Assembly: GCA_029202445.1 (NCBI GenBank)
Contig: CP119321.1
Span: 1,550,001 to 1,614,000 of the forward strand
Length of the DNA stretch: 64,000 nucleotides
DNA from: Candidatus Microbacterium phytovorans
GTDB taxonomy: Bacteria; Actinomycetota; Actinomycetes; Actinomycetales; Microbacteriaceae
Direction of reading: 5' to 3'
In this document: positions 1-9,415 of the stretch, piece after piece
Numbering within the stretch: the first letter of the stretch is position 1
Layout: each line of letters opens with the position of its first letter
Program-made: the position numbers and the translations under genes
The notes under the pieces: generated by a model
Database searches by the model: none
What the model saw: only the letters and a program-made list of their open reading frames with translations
What the model was told of the DNA's origin: nothing

Positions 1-122
1 GCGCGGGGGACGACGGCCTCCCCGGCTTCCAGGGCACGCTGCTCGCGCAACGGGTTGCCCACGTGCAGGAGCACCGCGTCATCGACGACGGCCGCCGGCA
101 CGGCGGCGAACGGGGAGACCAT
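1..122 (-). CDS. ygfZ: YgfZ/GcvT-like folate-binding protein, N-terminal fragment
   Basis: Only the first 40 codons lie in the window; the gene runs off the left edge. The ATG (122-120) overlaps the stop of the FABP gene by one base (TGATG), so the two are translationally coupled. The fragment carries HVGNPLREQRALEAGEAVV, which resembles the N-terminus of actinobacterial YgfZ (COG0354) proteins, just before the folate-binding beta-barrel. YgfZ proteins assist Fe-S enzyme maintenance and MnmE-type tRNA modification. Family assignment rests on this short segment and on the FABP neighbour, which is a common pairing in Actinobacteria. Confidence 0.7.
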   Translation of the reverse strand, partial: MVSPFAAVPAAVVDDAVLLHVGNPLREQRALEAGEAVVPR

Positions 123-727
123 CAGTCGGCCCGCGCCAGCCGAGCCGAGGCGTGAGAGGCGAGGGAGCCGCCGAGGGCGGCGATGTCCCACGCCCACAGG
201 AGGTGTCCGTCGACGTAGCCGTACATGCGCGTCGCGGCCGCGTAGTCCTTCGCGCTCGCGGGACGCACCACCGCGTCGGTGGCCAGATCGATGCGCGGCC
301 CCTGCACCTGGCCGACGTAGAGCTCGCTCGTGCCGTCGGAATGGACGATCGCGACCTCCAGGTCGAAGCCGCCCGCGGCGTTGCGGAGCGACTCCACGTC
401 ATCGGCGGTGCGAGGCGCGTCGCGCACCTCGAGCGCGGGCAGGAGGGCGGGGCCGGCGTCGGCGTCGCCCGCCGGACGGCCCAGGCGCCAGTAACCCTGC
501 TCGGCGACGAGCGGATGCCGCGTGCCGTCGTCGGCGAGGAACCAACCGCTGGCGGCGTAGTTGACGTAGTCGCCGCCGTCATGGCTGAAGCTCACGCGAT
601 GCGCGAATTCGCCCGAGAAGTGACGGTCTCCCGACGTGTAGTCGATGACGCCCGTGCCCTCCCAGACTCCGAGCAGCCACGAGAGCGGAACGATGTCCGC
701 CGGGAGATCGGTGGGGAGATCGATCAC
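122..727 (-). CDS. FABP-family / nitrobindin-like beta-barrel protein (DUF1794)
   Basis: A 201-aa protein. The N-terminal LSWLLGVWEGTG and the later YVNYAASGWFLADDGT are typical of the FABP-like/nitrobindin (THAP4-type) family, small cytosolic beta-barrels that can bind heme and in some members isomerise peroxynitrite. Ligand and role in this organism are inference. The start is GTG at 727; it is chosen because the family motif begins about 15 residues in and the upstream small ORF ends only 4 bp earlier. It lies in a minus-strand run: small membrane ORF, FABP, ygfZ. No unusual features. Confidence 0.8.
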   Translation of the reverse strand: MIDLPTDLPADIVPLSWLLGVWEGTGVIDYTSGDRHFSGEFAHRVSFSHDGGDYVNYAASGWFLADDGTRHPLVAEQGYWRLGRPAGDADAGPALLPALEVRDAPRTADDVESLRNAAGGFDLEVAIVHSDGTSELYVGQVQGPRIDLATDAVVRPASAKDYAAATRMYGYVDGHLLWAWDIAALGGSLASHASARLARAD

Positions 728-731
728 GGGA

Positions 732-845
732 TCAGCGCTGGCCGCGGTACAGGTTCTTGAGCACGACGGCCGAGACGAACACGATCGCCAGCGACGCGAG
801 GCCGAGCAGTCCGACGAAGAACAGTTCGAGAGCGACGAGGTCCAT
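732..845 (-). CDS. 37-aa single-pass membrane microprotein
   Basis: ATG at 845, stop at 734-732. The peptide has one hydrophobic segment (about residues 3-29, including FFVGLLGLASLAIVFVSAVV) followed by a positive tail KNLYRGQR, giving a predicted N-out/C-in single pass. It stops 4 bp before the GTG of the FABP gene, so it probably shares that transcript. I do not recognise a named family. Support is the coding-like composition, the clean membrane helix and the tight spacing. Without conservation data its reality remains moderate. Confidence 0.5.
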   Translation of the reverse strand: MDLVALELFFVGLLGLASLAIVFVSAVVLKNLYRGQR

Positions 846-875
846 GAGCCCTACTCTACGCCGAGTATCGGCCCG

Positions 876-1166
876 TCACGCCGAAAACAGGGTCGCGAGA
901 CCGAGGCCGACGCCGATGAATCCCATCACCAGCAGACCTCCCAGCACGCTCAGCGCCACCCGCTGGACGAACCCCTGCGAGCGAGCCGACCAGAGGTGCA
1001 CCGCGAAGGCGATCGGCACGACGAGCCCCATGCCCACGCCCATCCACGCTGCGCGCCAGTCGTCGGGCGCGAGGATGCCGACGAGCACCGCGATCACGGC
1101 CGCGGCGGCCCACACGACGAGCACTCCGGCCATCGAACGGCGGGGGGCGATCTCGGGCACACTCAC
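876..1166 (-). CDS. Small membrane protein of unknown function
   Basis: A 96-aa protein with three predicted membrane helices (roughly residues 12-31, 40-57 and 70-93) and few charged residues apart from the N-terminus and the SARSQ loop. I recognise no family. A GGAGGGG Shine-Dalgarno touches the annotated GTG (1166); an in-frame GTG six bases on (1160) has better spacing and may be the true start, giving 94 aa. It is divergent from the GlnR-like gene, with about 97 bp between them. Confidence 0.65.
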   Translation of the reverse strand: MSVPEIAPRRSMAGVLVVWAAAAVIAVLVGILAPDDWRAAWMGVGMGLVVPIAFAVHLWSARSQGFVQRVALSVLGGLLVMGFIGVGLGLATLFSA

Positions 1167-1263
1167 CCCTCCATTGTGGCCCGGGGCGCTCGCGGCGTCG
1201 ACCTCCGCGCGGAGGTCCTAAGATGAAGGCACGGTTCCGGCATCCGGACCGGGAAGGACCCCC

Positions 1264-1974
1264 TTGGCTCAGCTCCTCGTCTTGAGCTCCGCCCCCACAT
1301 CCACACCAGGAGGCGGAGCGGTTCTTCCCGCGCTCGAGCTTCTCAGCCACCGGGTGCGTCAGATTCCCGCCGAGCCCGCTCAACTGGTCAACGCGCCGAG
1401 CGCCGACGTCATCTTCGTCGATGCCCGCATCGACCTCGTCGGCGCGAAGTCGCTGTGCAAGATCCTCAACACGACGGGTCTCGACGCGCCGCTCGTGCTC
1501 GTCGTGACCGAAGGCGGCCTGACCGCCGTGTCGACTGACTGGGGCGTCGACGACGTGATCCTCGTCGGTGCCGGCCCCGCCGAAGTCGACGCGCGCATCC
1601 GCCTCGCGATCGGCCGCATGACGAAAGATCCCGTCTCGACGCGGATCCAGACCTCGGGCGTCACGATCGACGAATCGTCGTACTCCGCGAAGGTCCACGG
1701 CAAGCCCCTCGACCTCACCTACAAGGAGTTCCAGCTCCTGCACTTCTTCGCAACCCACCCGTCGCGGGTGTTCACGCGCGAGCAGCTGCTGAGCGAAGTG
1801 TGGGGCTACGACTACTTCGGCGGAACCCGCACGGTCGACGTGCACGTGCGCCGGCTGCGCGCCAAGCTCGGCGACATGGAGCAGCTCATCGGCACCGTGC
1901 GCAACGTCGGCTACCGCTTCAACGTGTACGAGGAAGACCAGGTCGCCTCCCCGCGGGAGCGCTCCGACGCGTGA
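1264..1974 (+). CDS. glnR: GlnR-like orphan OmpR-family response regulator
   Basis: A 236-aa two-domain regulator. Residues 1-120 are a degenerate receiver ([12 protein letters not shown], then [19 protein letters not shown]) and 135-225 a winged helix ([39 protein letters not shown]). These segments closely follow Streptomyces GlnR, the global nitrogen regulator. Asp53 sits where GlnR has its conserved Asp, but the acidic pair needed for phosphorylation is absent ([10 protein letters not shown]), and no kinase is nearby, as in atypical GlnR-type regulators. Start is TTG at 1264 with GGGAAGGA at 1251-1258. In Streptomyces glnR also lies near ppk and pst, so the order is conserved. Which targets it controls here is unknown. 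Confidence 0.8.
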   Translation: MAQLLVLSSAPTSTPGGGAVLPALELLSHRVRQIPAEPAQLVNAPSADVIFVDARIDLVGAKSLCKILNTTGLDAPLVLVVTEGGLTAVSTDWGVDDVILVGAGPAEVDARIRLAIGRMTKDPVSTRIQTSGVTIDESSYSAKVHGKPLDLTYKEFQLLHFFATHPSRVFTREQLLSEVWGYDYFGGTRTVDVHVRRLRAKLGDMEQLIGTVRNVGYRFNVYEEDQVASPRERSDA

Positions 1975-2016
1975 CCGGTTAACGCGTCGTCCACCTCGCC
2001 CTGCAATGATGAGGGG

Positions 2017-4200
2017 ATGATCGACACCGCGGTTACCGACTCCGGCTTGGGTGACGCCGACGACGACGACTTCGACGCCGTCGAGGTCGCGGATTCGCTC
2101 CTGCCCGACCACCGCTACCTCGACCGCGAGGTGAGCTGGCTCGCGTTCAACCAGCGGGTGCTGGAACTCGCGGAGGATGCCACGCTCCCCGTGCTGGAGC
2201 GCGCCAACTTCCTCGCGATCTTCGCGAGCAACCTCGACGAGTTCTTCATGGTGCGGGTGGCCGGACTCAAGCGCCGCATCATGACGGGGCTGGCCATCCC
2301 CACCAACGTGGGCCGCTCACCGCAGGAAGTGCTCGCCGACATCTCCGCCGACGCCCATGCGCTGCAGCTGCGTCACGCGGCGGCATGGGAAGAGCTCGTG
2401 CGGCCGGCGCTCGCGGCCGGCGGCATCGAAGTGGTCATGTGGGAGGCCCTGACCGACCCGGAGCGGGAGAGCCTGTACGGCTACTTCCAGAACCAGGTCT
2501 TCCCCGTCCTCATGCCGCTCGCCGTCGACCCGGCGCACCCGTTCCCCTACATCTCCGGGCTCTCGCTCAACCTCGCCATCCGCATCCGCAACGCCCGCAC
2601 CGGGCGTCAGGAGTTCGCGCGCCTCAAAGTGCCGCCCATGCTCCCCCGGTTCGTCGAGGTTCCCCGCGAGGATGCCGGCTCCCGCACCGACGCGCCGTCG
2701 AGGTACCTGCCGCTCGAAGAGCTCATCTCGAACAACCTCGGCGACCTCTTCCCGGGCATGGAGGTGCTGGAGCATCACACCTTCCGCCTCACCCGCAACG
2801 AAGACGTGGTCATCGAGGAGGACGAGACCGAGAACCTCATCCAGGCGCTGGAGGCCGAGCTCCTCCGCCGCCGGTTCGGTCCGCCCATCCGGCTCGAGGT
2901 GACCGACTCGATGGACGACGTCACGCTCGACCTGCTGGTCAACGAGCTCGACATCACCGAGCAGGAGGTCTACCGGCTCCCCGGCCCGCTCGACCTCCGC
3001 GGACTCTTCGACCTCGGCCGCATCGACCGTCCCGAGCTGCGCTACCCCGCGCACGTCCCGACGACCGCGCCCGCCTTCCAGCCGGCGGAGCAGAACGGCC
3101 GCGCCGACCTGTTCGCCGCCATCCGCAAGGGCGACGTGCTCGTGCACCACCCGTACGAGTCGTTCAACACGAGCGTCGTCGCCTTCCTCGAACAGGCCGC
3201 GCGCGACCCGCACGTGCTGGCCATCAAGCAGACGCTGTACCGCACGTCGGGCGACAGCCCCATCGTCGAAGCGCTCATCGACGCGGCCGAGAACGGCAAG
3301 CAGGTGCTCGCTCTCGTCGAGGTGAAGGCGCGCTTCGACGAAGCGGCGAACATCGTCTGGGCGCGCAAGCTCGAGAAGGCCGGCGTGCACGTCGTGTACG
3401 GCCTCGTGGGACTCAAGACCCACTGCAAGCTGTTGCACGTCATCCGCGAGGAAGACGGGATGCTGCGCAGCTACAGCCACATCGGCACGGGCAACTACAA
3501 CCCCAAGACCAGCCGGCTCTACGAGGACTTCGGCCTCTTCACGTCGGACGAGCAGGTCGGTCGCGACCTCACCCGGCTGTTCAACGAGCTGTCGGGGTAC
3601 GCGATCGAGAAGAAGTTCAAGCGTCTCCTCGTCGCGCCCCTGCACCTGCGCAAGGGTCTCCTCCGGCAGATCGACAAGGAGCGCCGGAACGCGCAGGCGG
3701 GCAAGCCCGCGCACATCCGCATCAAGGTCAACTCGATGGTCGACGAGCAGATCATCGACGCGCTGTACCGGGCCAGCCAGGCCGGCGTGCGGGTGGACGT
3801 CTGGGTGCGCGGCATCTGCTCCCTCCGCACCGACCTCGACGGCGTAAGCGACAACATCACGGTCCGCTCGATCCTCGGCCGCTACCTGGAGCACTCGCGC
3901 ATCTTCGCGTTCGCCAACGACGGCGATCCGCAGGTGTTCATCGGCAGCGCCGACATGATGCACCGCAACCTCGACCGCCGCGTCGAAGCGCTCGTGCGAG
4001 TCGTCGCGCCGGCGCACGTGAAAGAGCTCGTCGACCTGTTCGACCTCGCGATGTCCGACGGCACGAGCTCGTGGCACCTGGGCGCCGGCGGGGAATGGAC
4101 GCGGCACAGCACCGACGACGACGGCGCCCCGCTGGTCGATCTGCAGGAGAAGACGATGTCGCAGGTGCAGCGCCGTCGGCGCGCGAGGACGGTGCGATGA
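2017..4200 (+). CDS. ppk: Polyphosphate kinase 1
   Basis: A 727-aa PPK1 that makes long-chain polyphosphate from ATP and can run in reverse. N-terminal helical domain (from about 30), head domain, then two catalytic PLD-like domains. His488 in [12 protein letters not shown] corresponds to the autophosphorylated histidine of E. coli PPK, and His649 in [14 protein letters not shown] to the second essential histidine. Length is normal for the family. The ATG (2017) directly follows GAGGGG. The stop overlaps the start of the Nudix gene (ATGA), so both are coupled. A phosphate-store function fits the pst operon that follows. Confidence 0.96.
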   Translation: MIDTAVTDSGLGDADDDDFDAVEVADSLLPDHRYLDREVSWLAFNQRVLELAEDATLPVLERANFLAIFASNLDEFFMVRVAGLKRRIMTGLAIPTNVGRSPQEVLADISADAHALQLRHAAAWEELVRPALAAGGIEVVMWEALTDPERESLYGYFQNQVFPVLMPLAVDPAHPFPYISGLSLNLAIRIRNARTGRQEFARLKVPPMLPRFVEVPREDAGSRTDAPSRYLPLEELISNNLGDLFPGMEVLEHHTFRLTRNEDVVIEEDETENLIQALEAELLRRRFGPPIRLEVTDSMDDVTLDLLVNELDITEQEVYRLPGPLDLRGLFDLGRIDRPELRYPAHVPTTAPAFQPAEQNGRADLFAAIRKGDVLVHHPYESFNTSVVAFLEQAARDPHVLAIKQTLYRTSGDSPIVEALIDAAENGKQVLALVEVKARFDEAANIVWARKLEKAGVHVVYGLVGLKTHCKLLHVIREEDGMLRSYSHIGTGNYNPKTSRLYEDFGLFTSDEQVGRDLTRLFNELSGYAIEKKFKRLLVAPLHLRKGLLRQIDKERRNAQAGKPAHIRIKVNSMVDEQIIDALYRASQAGVRVDVWVRGICSLRTDLDGVSDNITVRSILGRYLEHSRIFAFANDGDPQVFIGSADMMHRNLDRRVEALVRVVAPAHVKELVDLFDLAMSDGTSSWHLGAGGEWTRHSTDDDGAPLVDLQEKTMSQVQRRRRARTVR

Positions 4201-5135
4201 CGGACACCGCGGTCTACGCGGCCGGAGGAGTCGTCTGGCGCGTCGTCGACGGCAAACTCAAGGTTCTCGTGATCCACCGCACCGCCTACGCCGACGTCAC
4301 CCTCCCCAAGGGCAAGGTCGATCCGGGCGAGATGCTCGCCGAGACGGCCGCCCGCGAGATCTTCGAGGAGACCGGCATCCGCGTCGCCCTCGGCATCCCG
4401 GTGGGAGTCTCGCGCTACCGCATGCCCAACAAGCGACAGAAGATCGTGCACTACTGGGCCGCGGAGGCGACCGAGGATGCCATTCGCGCCTCCGCCTTCG
4501 TTCCCAACAAGGAGATCGCGGCCATCGAATGGGTGGGCCCGAAGCGCGCGCTCAAGCACCTCAGCTACCCCGTCGACGTCGAGATCCTCGAGCACTTCCT
4601 GAAGTTCGTCGACGACGGCATCCTGTCGACCTTCCCGATCGTCGTGCTCCGCCACGCGAAAGCGACCGCCCGCGAAGACTGGACCGGTGCGGATGCCGCC
4701 CGGCCGCTCACCGCGCGCGGCGCCAAGCAGGCCAACGCGCTCGTGTCGCCCCTCCGGGTGTTCGGCGTGCGCAAGATCATCTCCAGCGACGCCGTCCGCT
4801 GCGTGACGACCGTGACCCCGCTCGCAGCCTCGCTCGGCAAGGAGATCGAACGCACTTCGCTCCTCGGCCAGGACGCCTGGGAAGAGGGCACGTCGGACGT
4901 CCGCAGCGTCGTCGGCAAACGCGTCCGGTCGCGCAAGCCCGCCGTGCTGTGCAGCCACGGTCCCGTGCTCCCCGACATCCTCAGCGAACTCGCCCTCGCG
5001 ACGGGAACCCTGCGCGGTTCGTACCTCGGGAGCGCGTCCGCGCTCGAGGTGGGCGCCTTCTCCGTCGTGCACCTGTCCCGCACCAACCCCGGCTCCGGCA
5101 TCGTCGCCATCGAGACCCACGAGACCAAGCTCTGA
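4197..5135 (+). CDS. mutT1: MutT1-type Nudix hydrolase fused to histidine phosphatase
   Basis: A 312-aa fusion. Residues 1-140 form a Nudix domain with the box [20 protein letters not shown] ending in TGI; residues 148-312 form a histidine phosphatase of the SixA/phosphoglycerate-mutase superfamily with VVLRHAKA (catalytic His153) and a second His in CSHGPVLPD. The same architecture defines mycobacterial MutT1, which hydrolyses 8-oxo-(d)GTP and diadenosine polyphosphates. Substrate here is inferred. Start ATG at 4197 overlaps the ppk stop. In Actinobacteria this gene commonly follows ppk. Confidence 0.9.
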   Translation: MTDTAVYAAGGVVWRVVDGKLKVLVIHRTAYADVTLPKGKVDPGEMLAETAAREIFEETGIRVALGIPVGVSRYRMPNKRQKIVHYWAAEATEDAIRASAFVPNKEIAAIEWVGPKRALKHLSYPVDVEILEHFLKFVDDGILSTFPIVVLRHAKATAREDWTGADAARPLTARGAKQANALVSPLRVFGVRKIISSDAVRCVTTVTPLAASLGKEIERTSLLGQDAWEEGTSDVRSVVGKRVRSRKPAVLCSHGPVLPDILSELALATGTLRGSYLGSASALEVGAFSVVHLSRTNPGSGIVAIETHETKL

Positions 5136-5204
5136 CGGATCCGCGCACGGGATCTGCGCGGGATCTGCGCGTTTCTGGGCGTTTCTCCGCGTCGCACCGG
5201 CACT

Positions 5205-5226
5205 GTTCACCTTCCGTTTACCGACA
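5205..5226 (+). promoter_or_regulatory. PHO-box-like direct repeat upstream of pstS
   Basis: Two adjacent 11-nt units, GTTCACCTTCC (5205-5215) and GTTTACCGACA (5216-5226), match the actinobacterial PhoP box, which is built of 11-nt direct repeats beginning GTTCACC. It lies 84 bp before the pstS start, in the only sizeable gap of the block. Phosphate-starvation induction of pstSCAB by PhoRP is the natural reading; phoR/phoP themselves are not in the window. Confidence 0.65.
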
Positions 5227-5309
5227 CAGCGCACTCTCTTAAGAGTCGATGTCTACCGTCACGGGCGAGCCCTGCACCGGGCTACTACCTGACATGTGAA
5301 GGATTCACA

Positions 5310-6422
5310 GTGAAGCTCAACCGCATTGCCCAGCTGGGCGCTGTCGCCGCCATCGCGGCTCTCGCCCTCACCGGCTGCGCCGCCAACGAGCCTTCGGGCA
5401 ACGGCTCGTCGGGCAACCCGTCCGCCTCCGAGGCCGGCGGTCTCACGGGCAACCTCGTCGGCCAGGGCGCCTCGTCGCAGCAGGTCGCGATCCAGGCGTG
5501 GACGACGGCCTTCAACGCCACCAACCCCGACGCCGTCGTGGAGTACGACCCGGCCGGCTCCGGAACCGGTCGCGAATCGTTCCTCGCCGGCGCCGTCAGC
5601 TTCGCCGGCTCGGACCGCGCGTTCACGACCGACGAGATCGCCGCGGGCGGATTCGGCGCTTGCGCGCCCGACTCGGGCCTCGTCGAGATCCCGGCCTACA
5701 TCTCGCCGATCGCGATCATCTTCAACGTCCCCGGCGTCGACTCGCTCGACCTCGACGCGGCGACCATCGCGGGTATCTTCGCCGGCACGATCACCACGTG
5801 GAACGACCCGGCCATCGCCGCCACCAACGACGGCGTGACCCTGCCCGACACGGCGGTCAACCCCGTTCACCGCTCCGACAAGTCGGGCACCACCGGCAAC
5901 TTCACCGACTACCTCGCCGCCAACGCGCAGGACGTCTGGACCTGGGGTTCGGTCGAGGAGTGGCCCGCCGGCGTCGTCGGCGAGGCTGCGGAGAAGACCT
6001 CGGGCGTCGTGGAGGCCGTCAAGGCCGGTGAGGGCTCGATCGGCTACGCGGACTCCTCGCAGGCCGGCGGCATCTCGTCGGTCAACGTCAAGGTCGGCGA
6101 CGCGTTCGTCGGTCACAGCGCCGAGGGCGCCTCGATCACGCTCGACGCCTCGGCGATCGAAGAGGGCCGCTCCGCCGGCGACCTCGCCTACTCGATCGAC
6201 CGCACCACCACCGCCGAGGGCGCCTACCCCGTGCTCCTCGTCAGCTACCTCATCGGCTGTGAGCAGTACGAGGATGCCGAGGTCGCCGCACTGACGAAGG
6301 CCTTCTTCTCCACGGCGGTCAGCGCCGAGGGCCAGGAGTCGGCAGCGACCAACGCCGGCAGCGCCCCGATCTCGGACGACCTCCGCGAGAAGTCGCTCGC
6401 CGCGATCGAGCTCATCAAGTAA
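5310..6422 (+). CDS. pstS: Phosphate ABC transporter substrate-binding lipoprotein PstS
   Basis: A 370-aa exported lipoprotein. Signal peptide ends in a lipobox LALTGC with the lipidated Cys at 23, followed by a Ser/Gly/Asn linker. The mature part has typical PstS phosphate-binding loops: QGASSQQVAIQAW, FAGSDRAFTTDE and HRSDKSGTTGNFTDYL. It captures phosphate outside the membrane for PstCAB. The start is GTG at 5310 with AAGGA about 6 bp upstream. A 15-bp hairpin separates it from pstC, consistent with more transcript for the binding protein than for the permease. Confidence 0.97.
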   Translation: MKLNRIAQLGAVAAIAALALTGCAANEPSGNGSSGNPSASEAGGLTGNLVGQGASSQQVAIQAWTTAFNATNPDAVVEYDPAGSGTGRESFLAGAVSFAGSDRAFTTDEIAAGGFGACAPDSGLVEIPAYISPIAIIFNVPGVDSLDLDAATIAGIFAGTITTWNDPAIAATNDGVTLPDTAVNPVHRSDKSGTTGNFTDYLAANAQDVWTWGSVEEWPAGVVGEAAEKTSGVVEAVKAGEGSIGYADSSQAGGISSVNVKVGDAFVGHSAEGASITLDASAIEEGRSAGDLAYSIDRTTTAEGAYPVLLVSYLIGCEQYEDAEVAALTKAFFSTAVSAEGQESAATNAGSAPISDDLREKSLAAIELIK

Positions 6423-6429
6423 GGCACGG

Positions 6430-6464
6430 GGCGGCTCCCCGGGCGCACAGCCCGGGGAGCCGCC
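6430..6464 (+). terminator. 15-bp hairpin between pstS and pstC (attenuator/terminator)
   Basis: Perfect inverted repeat: left arm 6430-6444, right arm 6450-6464, five-base loop. It begins 8 bp after the pstS stop and has no T-run after it. Such a stem could be a partial terminator or a 3' stabiliser of pstS mRNA; both would favour PstS over the permease subunits. Confidence 0.7.
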
Positions 6465-6490
6465 TTCGGCCGGTCCTCACGAGAAAGACG

Positions 6491-7444
6491 ATGATGACAG
6501 CAACCAGCGCCGCTCCCGCACAGCGGATCGCCGCGAAGAAGCGCCCCGGAGACATCTGGTTCTCCGGCACCGCCGTGTTCGCCGGCTCGATGATCGTCGT
6601 CACCCTCGCAGCGGTGGCGATCTTCCTGATCGTCCAGTCGCTCCCGGCGTTCGGTCTCACCGCCGACGACGCCTCGCTGCTGCGCACCAACTTCTGGGAC
6701 TACGTCCTCCCCCTCCTGTTCGGCACCATCTGGGCGGCCTTCCTGGCGCTCCTGGTGGCGGTGCCGCTGTCGCTGGGGATCGCGCTGTTCATCACGCACT
6801 ACGCCCCGCGGCGTCTCGCGCAGGGGCTCGGCTACATCGTCGACCTGCTGGCCGCCGTGCCGTCGGTCGTCTTCGGCCTGTGGGGCATCCTCGTGTTCGC
6901 CCCCTCGGTCGTCCCCACCTACAAGTGGCTCAACGAGAACCTCGGCTGGATCCCGCTCTTCTCCGGTCAGGTCCTCAACAGCGGCCGCACGATCCTCACG
7001 GCATCCCTCGTGCTGGCGGTCATGGTCGTCCCGATCATCACGGCCATCTGCCGCGAGATCTTCCTGCAGACGCCCCGTCTCCACGAAGAGGCGGCGCTCG
7101 CGCTCGGCGCGACCCGCTGGGAGATGATCCGGATGGCCGTGCTGCCGTTCGGCCGCTCGGGAATCGTCTCGGCATCCATGCTCGGCCTCGGCCGCGCCCT
7201 CGGAGAGACGATGGCCGTCGCGATGGTCCTGTCGGCGACCAACGTCGTGACGCTGCAACTGCTCACGTCGCAGAACCCCTCGACGATCGCCGCCAACATC
7301 GCCCTCACCTTCCCCGAGGCTTACCGGCTCAACATCAACGTCCTGATCGCGACGGGTCTGGTCCTGTTCGTCGTCACCTTCGCCGTCAACGCCCTTGCCC
7401 GCTGGATCGTCAGCCGGCGCAAGGAATTCTCGGGAGCAAACTGA
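6491..7444 (+). CDS. pstC: Phosphate ABC transporter permease PstC
   Basis: A 317-aa inner-membrane permease with six predicted helices and the ABC-permease EAA loop (EEAALALGATRWEMIRMAVL, about residues 198-217) that contacts PstB. Forms the channel with PstA. Start ATG at 6491; a second in-frame ATG follows at 6494. The stop is one base before the pstA ATG, so the genes are co-translated. Length is normal for the family. Confidence 0.96.
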   Translation: MMTATSAAPAQRIAAKKRPGDIWFSGTAVFAGSMIVVTLAAVAIFLIVQSLPAFGLTADDASLLRTNFWDYVLPLLFGTIWAAFLALLVAVPLSLGIALFITHYAPRRLAQGLGYIVDLLAAVPSVVFGLWGILVFAPSVVPTYKWLNENLGWIPLFSGQVLNSGRTILTASLVLAVMVVPIITAICREIFLQTPRLHEEAALALGATRWEMIRMAVLPFGRSGIVSASMLGLGRALGETMAVAMVLSATNVVTLQLLTSQNPSTIAANIALTFPEAYRLNINVLIATGLVLFVVTFAVNALARWIVSRRKEFSGAN

Positions 7445-7445
7445 G

Positions 7446-8549
7446 ATGACCACCGCACCCGCCCCGGCGCCCACCCGCGCCCCCGTCGTCCGCGCTCCGC
7501 AGCGCCTCACGGCGGGACACCTCCCCTCGTGGTCGCCGTGGGCGCTCCTCGTCGGCACCCTGGCCCTCTCCGGCGCCATCTTCGGCGTGCTCGGCCTCGC
7601 CTCGCCCGACGGGTTCAACGTCGCCGCGTGGATCGTGACGGCCGTCCTCGCCTACCTCCTGCTCATCTACGTCATCTCCCGCGTCGTCGAGGGCGCGCGC
7701 CGCGCGCTCGACCGCCTCATCACCGGCATCGTGACGTGCGCGTTCGCCATCGCGATGGTCCCGCTCGTCTCCGTCGCCTGGACGGTCGTTAGCAACGGCA
7801 TCGCTCGCTTCGACGCCGAGTTCTTCAGCTGGACGATGCGCGGCGTGCTCGGCGAGGGCGGTGGCGCCCTCCACGCCATCATCGGCACCGTCTCCATCAC
7901 CCTGACGGCCACGATCATCTCGGTGCCCATCGGCCTCATGACGGCGATCTACCTGATCGAGTACGGCCAGGGGAAGCGCCTCGCCCGCGCCATCACCTTC
8001 CTCGTCGACGTCATGACCGGCATCCCCTCGATCGTCGCCGGTCTGTTCGCTTACGCCCTGTTCGCGCTGATCTTCGGACCGGGCGTCCGGATGGGCTTCG
8101 CCGGCGCCATCGCCCTGTCGGTGCTCATGATCCCCGTCGTCGTCCGCTCCAGCGAAGAGATGCTGCGCCTCGTGCCCAACGAGCTGCGCGAAGCCTCCTA
8201 CGCGCTCGGCGTGCCGAAGTGGCTCACGGTCGTCAAGGTCGTCCTGCCCACCTCGATCGCCGGCATCACGACGGGTGTCATGCTCGCGATCGCGCGCGTG
8301 ATCGGTGAGACGGCACCGCTGCTCATCACGGCGGGCTTCACCGACGCCATGAACTACAACCTCGCCGACGGCCGCATGCAGACCCTCCCGGTCTTCATCT
8401 ACTCGCAGTACGCGTACAAGGGCATCCCGCCCGAGGCGTACGTCGATCGCGCCTGGGCGGCGGCGCTCACCCTCATCCTCATCGTCATGGTGCTGAACCT
8501 CGTCGCGCGAATCGTCGCGAAGGTCTTCGCCCCCAAGTTCGGCCGCTGA
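7446..8549 (+). CDS. pstA: Phosphate ABC transporter permease PstA
   Basis: A 367-aa permease. An N-terminal Pro/Ala-rich cytoplasmic tail of about 30 residues is followed by three extra helices and then the core permease with the EAA loop ([20 protein letters not shown]). The ATG at 7446 is preferred to an upstream in-frame start because it follows the pstC stop by one base and has GGGAG upstream. The long N-terminal membrane region is common in actinobacterial PstA. Confidence 0.95.
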   Translation: MTTAPAPAPTRAPVVRAPQRLTAGHLPSWSPWALLVGTLALSGAIFGVLGLASPDGFNVAAWIVTAVLAYLLLIYVISRVVEGARRALDRLITGIVTCAFAIAMVPLVSVAWTVVSNGIARFDAEFFSWTMRGVLGEGGGALHAIIGTVSITLTATIISVPIGLMTAIYLIEYGQGKRLARAITFLVDVMTGIPSIVAGLFAYALFALIFGPGVRMGFAGAIALSVLMIPVVVRSSEEMLRLVPNELREASYALGVPKWLTVVKVVLPTSIAGITTGVMLAIARVIGETAPLLITAGFTDAMNYNLADGRMQTLPVFIYSQYAYKGIPPEAYVDRAWAAALTLILIVMVLNLVARIVAKVFAPKFGR

Positions 8550-8580
8550 CCGGCATCCGCTTCTCCAGAAAGAACCCGAC

Positions 8581-9360
8581 GTGTCCAAGAGCATCGAAGT
8601 CAACGACCTCAACGTCTACTACAGCGATTTCCTCGCCGTGGAGGGCGTCTCCCTCGAGATCCAGCCCCGCAGCGTGACCGCCTTCATCGGCCCCTCGGGC
8701 TGCGGCAAGTCCACCTTCCTGCGCACCCTCAACCGCATGCACGAGGTCATCCCCGGCGCGCGCGTCGAGGGCGAGGTGCTCCTCGACGGCGACGACCTCT
8801 ACGGCCCGGGCGTCGACCCGGTGCTCGTGCGACGCCAGGTCGGCATGGTCTTCCAGCGCCCGAACCCGTTCCCCACGATGAGCATCAAGGAGAACGTCCT
8901 CGCGGGCGTCAAGCTCAACAACAAGAAGCTCTCCAAGAGCGACTCCGACGCGCTCGTGGAGCAGTCGCTGCAGGGCGCCAACCTGTGGAACGAGGTCAAG
9001 GACCGGCTCGACAAGCCCGGCTCGGGCCTCTCCGGTGGTCAGCAGCAGCGACTGTGCATCGCCCGTGCCATCGCCGTCTCCCCCGACGTGCTCCTCATGG
9101 ACGAGCCCTGCTCGGCGCTCGACCCCATCTCGACCTTCGCGATCGAGGAGCTCATCCAGGAGCTCAAGAAGGACTACACGATCGTCATCGTCACCCACAA
9201 CATGCAGCAGGCGTCGCGCGTGAGCGACAAGACGGCGTTCTTCAACATCGCCGGCACCGGCAAGCCCGGCAAGCTCATCGAGTACGACGAGACCGGCACG
9301 ATCTTCACCACGCCGTCAGTGCAGGCCACCGAGGACTACGTCTCCGGTCGCTTCGGCTGA
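8581..9360 (+). CDS. pstB: Phosphate ABC transporter ATPase PstB
   Basis: A 259-aa ATPase of the phosphate importer. Walker [10 protein letters not shown] at residues 37-45, signature [14 protein letters not shown], Walker [14 protein letters not shown], and the switch His in [11 protein letters not shown] start at 8581 with AGAAAGAA upstream. It closes the pstSCAB operon; no phoU follows, which is the usual next gene in many bacteria. Confidence 0.97.
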   Translation: MSKSIEVNDLNVYYSDFLAVEGVSLEIQPRSVTAFIGPSGCGKSTFLRTLNRMHEVIPGARVEGEVLLDGDDLYGPGVDPVLVRRQVGMVFQRPNPFPTMSIKENVLAGVKLNNKKLSKSDSDALVEQSLQGANLWNEVKDRLDKPGSGLSGGQQQRLCIARAIAVSPDVLLMDEPCSALDPISTFAIEELIQELKKDYTIVIVTHNMQQASRVSDKTAFFNIAGTGKPGKLIEYDETGTIFTTPSVQATEDYVSGRFG

Positions 9361-9382
9361 ACCGGCGGGGCCGGCTTCCGAT

Positions 9383-9415
9383 CCCCCGCGCGACGCGTGC
9401 TGTCAGTCGCGGGGG
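9383..9415. terminator. Bidirectional terminator-like hairpin between pstB and the aminotransferase gene
   Basis: C-rich left arm 9383-9394 and G-rich right arm 9406-9415 form a stem of about 10 bp with a small bulge (CCCCCGCG...CGCGGGGG). It sits between two convergent genes and the right arm overlaps the last codons of the minus-strand gene, so it can serve both transcripts. Confidence 0.55.

Noticed and set aside
2317..4107. 596-codon minus-strand frame opposite ppk
   Set aside because: Composition is Val/Asp/Arg/Glu-rich, typical of an antisense shadow in high-GC DNA; ppk is intact and unmistakable.
2385..5135. Very long open frame (916 codons) starting inside ppk
   Set aside because: Only its last 312 codons, from 4197, are real (MutT1). 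The first part is an Arg/Pro-rich shadow of ppk.
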